Of a DNA stretch of 46,782 nucleotides, positions 40,427 to 46,782 are shown one piece after another. The notes below the pieces were generated by a model. It worked only from the letters and a program-made list of their open reading frames with translations. It had not been told where the DNA came from and did not search any database. Every line of letters starts with the position of its first letter. The stretch's first letter is position 1. Both the position numbers and the translations under genes were made by a program. Source of the DNA: Deltaproteobacteria bacterium (lineage in GTDB: Bacteria > Myxococcota_A > Polyangia > Haliangiales > Haliangiaceae); NCBI GenBank assembly GCA_013812655.1, contig JACCTC010000190.1, forward strand, positions 1-46,782. Reading direction: 5' to 3'.

Positions 40427-40702
40427 ATGTCGGACTACATCCATGTGCGGCGAGTGCGTCTCGGGCCGTCCCATGTTCCGACGGGATACACGAGACACGA
40501 TGCAGGGGGCGAGCTCATTCCCGCACCCGCCGAACTTCACATCGTCAGAATGGACGGGGATCCAGGCTTCTTGCTCCTCTACCTCGATGAGCAAGGCAAC
40601 GAAATGACGGACACCTATCACGAGTCTCTCGAACGTGCGCTGGAGCAAGCTCGACGTGAGTTTGGCGTCGAGCCAAGCGAATGGCAGATGTTTCAAGAGT
40701 GA
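40427..40702 (+). CDS. Small conserved-looking cytoplasmic protein
   Basis: 91 aa, no signal peptide. DPGFLLLYLDEQGNEMTDTYHESLERALEQARREFGVEPSEW resembles a widespread small-protein pattern (strand, D-T-x-H, helix, then EFGV-x-P-x-x-W) that I cannot tie to a function. Its base composition is visibly less GC-rich than the neighbours, which suggests transfer. It lies next to the ParDE-type pair with which it converges. Confidence 0.65.
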   Translation: MSDYIHVRRVRLGPSHVPTGYTRHDAGGELIPAPAELHIVRMDGDPGFLLLYLDEQGNEMTDTYHESLERALEQARREFGVEPSEWQMFQE

Positions 40703-40732
40703 CTGCTGAAGCCGATTGCCCGACCAGCGAAG

Positions 40733-41035
40733 CTATCGGTAGTCGTCTTCACGCTGGTGTCGCGCGGCGATGATCGTCACGGTGCGTGGACGCTCGATCT
40801 CGAACAACACGACGTATCCCGTCTTGCCGAACGGGATCACGAGCTCGCGAATGTAGACCGACGATGCCCCTGCCTTGCGGCAGGAATAGGGCGAAGTCTC
40901 CAGCATGGCGATTCCTCTGCGAATCGCGGCAAGAGCCCGCTTGGCCGCGCGTGGATTCTTCTCGAGCAGGAAGTCATACAGGCGAAGCAGATCGGCTTCG
41001 GCTTCCTCGGTGAATCGAACGATGTGGCGGACCAT
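40733..41035 (-). CDS. RelE/ParE-family toxin
   Basis: 100 aa, full length. RFTEEAEADLLRLYDFLLEKNPRAAKRALAAIRRGIAML is the N-terminal helical hairpin and YIRELVIPFGKTGYVVLFEIERPRTVTIIAARHQRED the C-terminal sheet of ParE-type toxins, with the closing ARHQREDDY. ParE proteins poison gyrase and RelE proteins cleave mRNA; the ParE branch fits better by pattern. It begins 5 bp after the antitoxin stop, so the two form one operon. Confidence 0.87.
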   Translation of the reverse strand: MVRHIVRFTEEAEADLLRLYDFLLEKNPRAAKRALAAIRRGIAMLETSPYSCRKAGASSVYIRELVIPFGKTGYVVLFEIERPRTVTIIAARHQREDDYR

Positions 41036-41040
41036 CGAGG

Positions 41041-41307
41041 TCAGCGAGCGAGGCGTGCTCGGGTGAGTCGCTTCGACAATTTCTCGATCACCGCGTCGGT
41101 ACTCACGTAGCGCCCCGTACGCCGCGCCTTCGCCGCGCTCGCGAGTCCACGCGCAACAAACGCCTGCTGATCGAGACGCTGCGCGACACTCTTCTGCAAC
41201 GCGTCCAGCATGAAGCTCGACAACGTTTCACCCTCCTCGAGGACCGCCTCGGCCTGACGCCGCAGCTGGGCGGAGACGCGCAGGGGCGGAATCGTCATCG
41301 TCTTCAT
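41041..41307 (-). CDS. ParD/CopG-like antitoxin
   Basis: 88 aa from ATG 41307; the longer frame upstream is not supported. TIPPLRVSAQLRRQAEAVLEEGETLSSFMLDALQKSVAQR is a ribbon-helix-helix DNA-binding unit, with a C-terminal toxin-binding helix (DAVIEKLSKRL). It should bind and neutralise the toxin and repress the operon. An ATCGCA/TGCGAT inverted repeat lies exactly between the -35 and -10 of its promoter, and the -10 is 7 nt from the ATG. Confidence 0.87.
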   Translation of the reverse strand: MKTMTIPPLRVSAQLRRQAEAVLEEGETLSSFMLDALQKSVAQRLDQQAFVARGLASAAKARRTGRYVSTDAVIEKLSKRLTRARLAR

Positions 41308-41314
41308 GAGCTTC

Positions 41315-41342
41315 ACTGTATCGCATCTGCGATGCATGACAA
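41315..41342 (-). promoter_or_regulatory. Toxin-antitoxin promoter with operator in its spacer
   Basis: On the minus strand TTGTCA (41342-41337), a 16-bp spacer and TACAGT (41320-41315) end 7 nt before the antitoxin ATG. The palindrome ATCGCATCTGCGAT (41320-41333) fills the spacer, as expected for autorepression. Confidence 0.7.
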
Positions 41343-41497
41343 CGACGTACGCCGCGAGCTGGCGTCGGCCTGGAGCCGTGACAAGCGCACGACGCAGCGG
41401 CGGTTGCTCGGCAAGGAGAGGGAGACGGATCCAACGATTCCCTTGCGGACGTCGCGTCGTCGCGGCAGCCCCGCGCTCGGGCACGCAGCGTTCGTGA

Positions 41498-41503
41498 TAG
41501 CGT
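41498..41503 (+). promoter_or_regulatory. Extended -10 TGATAGCGT, leaderless carboxylase operon
   Basis: TAGCGT with an upstream TG-N ends 7 nt before the GTG of the biotin carboxylase gene. Confidence 0.5.
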
Positions 41504-41510
41504 TCGGCGC

Positions 41511-42851
41511 GTGCCGCCGCTGTTTCACCGCATCCTGATCGCGAATCGTGGCGAGGTCGCAGTCCGGGTCGCGCGCGCGTGCGATGCGCTCGGCATCACG
41601 CCGGTGTTCGCGCTCAGCGAGGCCGATCGCGCCGCGCCGTACACCCGCGATCGCGAGGTCGTGGTGCTCGGGCCCGCACGTGCCGCGCAGTCGTACCTCG
41701 ACGTCGAGCGCGTCGTGCAGGCGGCCGTCCAGGCGCGGTGCTCGGCGCTGCATCCGGGCTGGGGCTTCCTCTCGGAGAACCCGCTGCTCGCGACGCTGTG
41801 CGCGCAGCACGGCGTGACCTTCATCGGGCCGCCGCCTCACGTCACCACGCTGATGGGCAGCAAGACCCGCGCGAAGGCCGCGATGCGCGCCGCAGGCATG
41901 CAGCTGATCCCGGGCAGCGACGGCGTGCTGACCTCGGTCGAACATGCGAAGGCGGTCGCGGCCGACGTCGGCTTCCCCGTGCTGTTCAAGGCCGAGAACG
42001 GCGGCGGCGGACGCGGCATGCGGATCGCGCGCAGCGCCGGCGAGGTCGAGACCGCGTATGGCGAGGCCCAGGCCGAGGCGCGCGCGGCGTTCGGTGGTGA
42101 CCGCGTGTTCCTCGAGAAGCTCGTCGAGGCCGGCCGCCACGTCGAGATCCAGATCCTCGCGGATCGCTACGGCCACGCCGTCCACCTCGGCGAGCGCGAC
42201 TGCACCGTGCAGCGCAACCACCAGAAGCTGATCGAGGAGAGCCCGTCACCGGCGATCTCGAACGACGTGCGCGCCGCGACCTGCGCCGCCGCCGCACGCG
42301 CTGCAGCCGCCGTCGGCTACGTCGGGGCCGGCACGATGGAGCTCTTGCTGGATGGCGATGTCCTCCGGTTCATGGAGATGAACTGCCGCCTCCAGGTCGA
42401 GCACACGGTCAGCGAGGAGCGCACCGGCAAGGATCTCGTGACAGCGCAGATCGAGATCGCCGCCGGCCGCCCGCTCGCGTGGACGCAGGACACCATTCCG
42501 CTGACGGGCCACGTCATCGAGTGCCGGATCAACGCCGAGGATCCCGCGAACGGCTTCGCGCCGGCGCCCGGCACGATCACGACGTGGCGCCCACCGGTCG
42601 GTGACGGCATCCGCGTCGATACCCACGTCGAGGCCGGCTACGTCGTCCCGCCGTTCTACGACTCGTTGCTCGCGAAGATCATCGTGACGGGCCGAGATCG
42701 CGACGACGCGATCGCCCGGATGCTCGCCGCGCTCGCCGCGTTCGAGGTCACCGGCGTGCCGACGACGATCCCGATGCACGCACAGATCCTCGCGAGCGAC
42801 GCGTTTCGCACCGGCGCCTACGACACCCGCGCGATCCCGGGGTGGCCGTGA
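41511..42851 (+). CDS. Biotin carboxylase subunit of acyl-CoA carboxylase
   Basis: 446 aa, AccC-length and so without fused biotin domain. FHRILIANRGEVAVRVARA, HPGWGFLSENP, the ATP-grasp loop KAENGGGGRGMRIA, ERDCTVQRNHQKLIEESPSP and FMEMNCRLQVEH are all intact. It carboxylates biotin on the carrier at 45081 with ATP and bicarbonate. Since the operon also holds an acyl-CoA carboxyltransferase, it likely serves acyl-CoA carboxylation rather than general acetyl-CoA carboxylase. A short gene overlaps its stop by 4 nt. Confidence 0.93.
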   Translation: MPPLFHRILIANRGEVAVRVARACDALGITPVFALSEADRAAPYTRDREVVVLGPARAAQSYLDVERVVQAAVQARCSALHPGWGFLSENPLLATLCAQHGVTFIGPPPHVTTLMGSKTRAKAAMRAAGMQLIPGSDGVLTSVEHAKAVAADVGFPVLFKAENGGGGRGMRIARSAGEVETAYGEAQAEARAAFGGDRVFLEKLVEAGRHVEIQILADRYGHAVHLGERDCTVQRNHQKLIEESPSPAISNDVRAATCAAAARAAAAVGYVGAGTMELLLDGDVLRFMEMNCRLQVEHTVSEERTGKDLVTAQIEIAAGRPLAWTQDTIPLTGHVIECRINAEDPANGFAPAPGTITTWRPPVGDGIRVDTHVEAGYVVPPFYDSLLAKIIVTGRDRDDAIARMLAALAAFEVTGVPTTIPMHAQILASDAFRTGAYDTRAIPGWP

Positions 42852-43312
42852 CCGCCCCGGTCACCCTGCGGCGCACCACCGGCACCGATCCGGCGTTCGT
42901 CACGCTCGTCAAGCAGCTCGACGAGGAGCTGGTCGCGATCTACGGCGATGTCCAGGTCGAGTACGCCAAGTACAACAAGCTCGAGGTCGACACCGCCGTC
43001 GTCGCGTCGATCGACGGCACGCCGGTCGGCTGCGGTTGCTTCAAGCCGTTCCCCGGCGATGCGGCCGCGGTCGAGCTCAAGCGGATGTTCGTCGCGCCGA
43101 TGCATCGCGGTGAGGGCGTCGCCCGCGCGGTCATGGGCGAGCTCGAGGCGTGGGCGCGCGAGCTCGGCCGTGCCGCCGTGGTGCTCGAGACCGGCTCCAA
43201 GCAGCACGACGCCGTACGGCTCTACGAGCGCGCCGGCTATGCGCGGATCCCGAACTATCCGCCGTACGACGCGATGGCGCTCAGCATCTGCATGCGCAAG
43301 TCGCTCGGCTAG
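42848..43312 (+). CDS. GNAT-family N-acetyltransferase
   Basis: 154 aa from GTG 42848 (GTGA overlap with the carboxylase stop); GTG 42842 is an alternative. [31 protein letters not shown] contains the acetyl-CoA pyrophosphate loop (R-G-E-G-V-A) and [27 protein letters not shown] the final strand-helix. The substrate is unknown. Insertion of an acetyltransferase inside a carboxylase operon could point to acylation control or simply to co-transcription. Confidence 0.87.
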   Translation: MTAPVTLRRTTGTDPAFVTLVKQLDEELVAIYGDVQVEYAKYNKLEVDTAVVASIDGTPVGCGCFKPFPGDAAAVELKRMFVAPMHRGEGVARAVMGELEAWARELGRAAVVLETGSKQHDAVRLYERAGYARIPNYPPYDAMALSICMRKSLG

Positions 43313-43339
43313 CTCGTCGACGGTGTCGACCGCTTGAGC

Positions 43340-43345
43340 TAACGT
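43340..43345 (+). promoter_or_regulatory. -10-like hexamer TAACGT
   Basis: TAACGT ends 8 nt before the ATG of the carboxyltransferase gene. It could be an internal promoter of the operon. Confidence 0.35.
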
Positions 43346-43353
43346 CGCCGCGC

Positions 43354-45080
<1,727 letters not shown>

Positions 45081-45084
<4 letters not shown>

Positions 45085-45686
45085 GGGTGCACGAGAAGTC
45101 GGTCATTGCGACCGCGCGCACGATCAATGCCGCGCCGAGCGCCGCGGCCGATGCCGCGATCGTACTGGCGAGCCCGCTGCCCGGGCTGTTCCGGATCGCG
45201 CTGAAGGTCGGTGACGTCGTGCGGCCCGGCACGGTGCTCGGCGAGCTCGAGGTCCTCGGCCAGCTGATCGCGGTCGTCGCTCCGCCCACCGCGAGCGGCG
45301 CCGTCACCGCGATCTGCGGCGCACACGCGCGGCCTGCCGTCGATCACGGCGCGATGCTGGTCACCCTCGATCCGCACGCGTCAGCGGCGCCCGGTGCGGT
45401 CACGGCAGCAGCCGCAACGACCTCGACCACGGGCCTGGTGTTTCGTGCGCCGACGAGCGGCCGCTTCTACGGACGCCCGGGCCCCGACAAGCCCGCGTTC
45501 CTCACCGCGGGCGCCGAGCTCGTGCCCGGCACGACCGTGTGCCTGCTCGAGGTGATGAAGACGTTCCATCGCGTGACCTACGGCGGCACTGGCTTGCCCG
45601 AGCGAGCGCGCGTGCGCGACGTGCTCGTCGCCGACGGCGACGACGTCAACGCCGGCGACGCTTTGCTCGCGCTCGACCCGGCCTGA
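45081..45686 (+). CDS. Biotin carboxyl carrier protein with two biotinyl-like domains
   Basis: 201 aa, GTG overlapping the carboxyltransferase stop (GTGA). Residues about 30-95 look like a biotinyl domain ([26 protein letters not shown]), but the turn reads EVLGQL where EAMKM is expected, so Lys is missing and it cannot be biotinylated. Residues about 115-200 form an AccB-like domain: [22 protein letters not shown], then EVMKTF with Lys160 as the biotin site. An Ala/Thr linker joins them. The extra domain may dock or cap the real one. It completes a separate-subunit carboxylase with 41511 and 43354. Confidence 0.85.
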
Positions 45687-45720
45687 CCTCGCGGCACCGG
45701 ATCGCGGCCGGGATCGCGGC

Positions 45721-45726
45721 TAGAAT
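45721..45726 (+). promoter_or_regulatory. -10 hexamer TAGAAT, leaderless start
   Basis: TAGAAT is 6 nt before the GTG of the FHA-sigma54 activator gene. Confidence 0.5.
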
Positions 45727-45732
45727 CTCGCG

Positions 45733-46782
45733 GTGACCGCCGGCGCCACGCGCACCCTGTCGATCGACGAGTCGCAGCTCGCCGCGACCGCGCGCGCCGA
45801 TCACCTCTACGTGGCGCTCAGCGGCGGCAAGCCGATCGGCGGCGCCCGGTGGGCCCTCGACGGCATCGACCGCATCGAGATCGGCCGCGGCACCGCACGT
45901 ACCGCTCGCCGCGACGGCCACACGCTGCACGTCGAGGTGCCCGATCCGTGGATGTCGTCTGCGCACCTGCGATTCGAGCGCGAGCGCGCGCACTGGCTCG
46001 CGGTCGACGCCGGCTCGCGCAACGGCATCCTCGTCAACGGCGCGAAGCAGGAGCGTGCGATCGTGCTCGCGCACGACATCGTCGAGGCCGGCCGCAGCTT
46101 CTTCCTGCTCCGCACCGGCGAGCCCGCGGCCGAGCCCGCGCTCGATCTCGCGCCGCGCACGCCGGGCACGCTCGCGACCCTCGATCCGCGGCTCGCGAAC
46201 GCGTTCGACGAGCTCCGCCGGATCGCGACCTCGCAGCTCCCCGTCCTGATCGGCGGGCCGACCGGCGCCGGCAAGGAGCGCGTCGCGCGTACGCTGCACG
46301 AGGCGTCACGGCGGCCGGGCGCGTTCGTCGCCGTCAACTGCGGCGCGCTGCCAACCGGCCTCGTCGAGAGCGAGCTGTTCGGCCACAGGAAGGGCGCGTT
46401 CTCGGGGGCGATCGCCGATCAGCTCGGGCTCGTCGCAGCCTCGAGTCACGGCACGCTGTTCCTCGACGAGATCGGCGATCTACCGGCGCCCGCGCAGGCT
46501 GCGCTGCTGCGCGTCCTCGAGGAGCACGAGGTGCGCGCGGTCGGTGCCACCACGACGACCGCCGTCGATCTCCGCGTCGTCGCCGCGACCCATCGCGATC
46601 TCGACGAGCTCGTCGAGGACGGCGCGTTCCGCGAGGATCTGATCGCGCGGCTCGCCGGCTTCGAGATCGAGCTGCCGCCGCTCGCCGCGCGCCGCGTCGA
46701 TCTCGGCGTGATGCTCGCCGAGCTCGTGCCGCCGACGACCCAGCTCGCGGCCACCGCGGCGCGCGCGCTGTTCGCCTATGGC
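45733..46782 (+). CDS. FHA-domain sigma54-dependent transcriptional activator, C-terminal part beyond window
   Basis: 350 visible codons. Residues about 25-130 are an FHA domain: RIEIGRG, SSAHL (phospho-threonine loop) and [12 protein letters not shown]. The AAA+ domain then shows Walker [31 protein letters not shown], Walker [12 protein letters not shown] and FREDLIARL with the arginine finger region. The sigma54-contact loop is GAFSGA (221-226), with Ser for the usual Thr. The helix-turn-helix is not in the window. FHA activators read phospho-threonine signals from Ser/Thr kinases and are typical of myxobacteria. It could drive the sigma54 promoters at 34053 and 35485, but linkage is by location only. 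Confidence 0.92.
   Translation, partial: MTAGATRTLSIDESQLAATARADHLYVALSGGKPIGGARWALDGIDRIEIGRGTARTARRDGHTLHVEVPDPWMSSAHLRFERERAHWLAVDAGSRNGILVNGAKQERAIVLAHDIVEAGRSFFLLRTGEPAAEPALDLAPRTPGTLATLDPRLANAFDELRRIATSQLPVLIGGPTGAGKERVARTLHEASRRPGAFVAVNCGALPTGLVESELFGHRKGAFSGAIADQLGLVAASSHGTLFLDEIGDLPAPAQAALLRVLEEHEVRAVGATTTTAVDLRVVAATHRDLDELVEDGAFREDLIARLAGFEIELPPLAARRVDLGVMLAELVPPTTQLAATAARALFAYG

Overview
This is a roughly 70% GC window of long, tightly packed genes. It is dense in lipoproteins with Gly/Ser/Ala/Pro-rich linkers, and it contains an FHA-domain sigma54 activator and a kinase-like/TPR fusion protein. That combination suggests a Myxococcota (deltaproteobacterial, Kofleriaceae/Haliangiales-like) chromosome. 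The placement is inferred from gene content and style, not from a marker gene. No rRNA, tRNA, CRISPR array, insertion sequence or prophage was recognised.

Layout. 1-1611: a truncated thiolase and a Cys-rich lipoprotein. 1823-8182: a respiratory molybdoenzyme operon (four-cluster Fe-S subunit, NrfD-type membrane subunit, Tat-exported molybdopterin catalytic subunit, TorD chaperone) followed by an OprP/O-like porin. 8186-16897: diacylglycerol-kinase-like protein, acyl-CoA dehydrogenase, two more Cys-rich lipoproteins, M3 oligopeptidase, MiaE-type tRNA hydroxylase, a membrane protein, a small unknown and a DUF6209-like lipoprotein. 17021-29054: an alpha-glucan region with two lipoprotein GH13 amylases and a LamB-like porin. 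Between these lie a transglutaminase-like protein and a compact operon of truncated kinase-like/TPR protein, membrane protein and Cys-rich lipoprotein. 29188-33864: a small lipoprotein, an M2 (angiotensin-converting-enzyme family) peptidase, a tiny overlapping gene, an antitoxin beside a broken toxin, a Uma2 protein and a class II amidotransferase. 34109-36578: two tandem paralogous lipoproteins, each behind a near-identical sigma54 promoter. 36639-41307: YihY, TatD, TcdA, small lipoproteins and an intact ParDE-type pair. 41511-45686: a three-subunit biotin-dependent acyl-CoA carboxylase operon with an embedded GNAT gene. 45733-end: the start of an FHA-sigma54 activator.

Three signals not explained by the gene list stand out. 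(1) A 15-bp inverted repeat GTTGC-N5-GCAAC lies upstream of both amylases and the porin, and looks like the operator of a starch/maltodextrin regulon. (2) A TANNNT hexamer sits 5-8 nt before the start codon of 14 transcription-leading genes, which implies that leaderless mRNAs are common here. (3) The tandem lipoproteins share a 19-bp block that fits a -24/-12 sigma54 promoter, and a sigma54 activator gene lies about 9 kb downstream.

Several start codons were moved from the longest open frame because of signal peptides, 4-nt stop/start overlaps or the TANNNT pattern. The reasons are given entry by entry.
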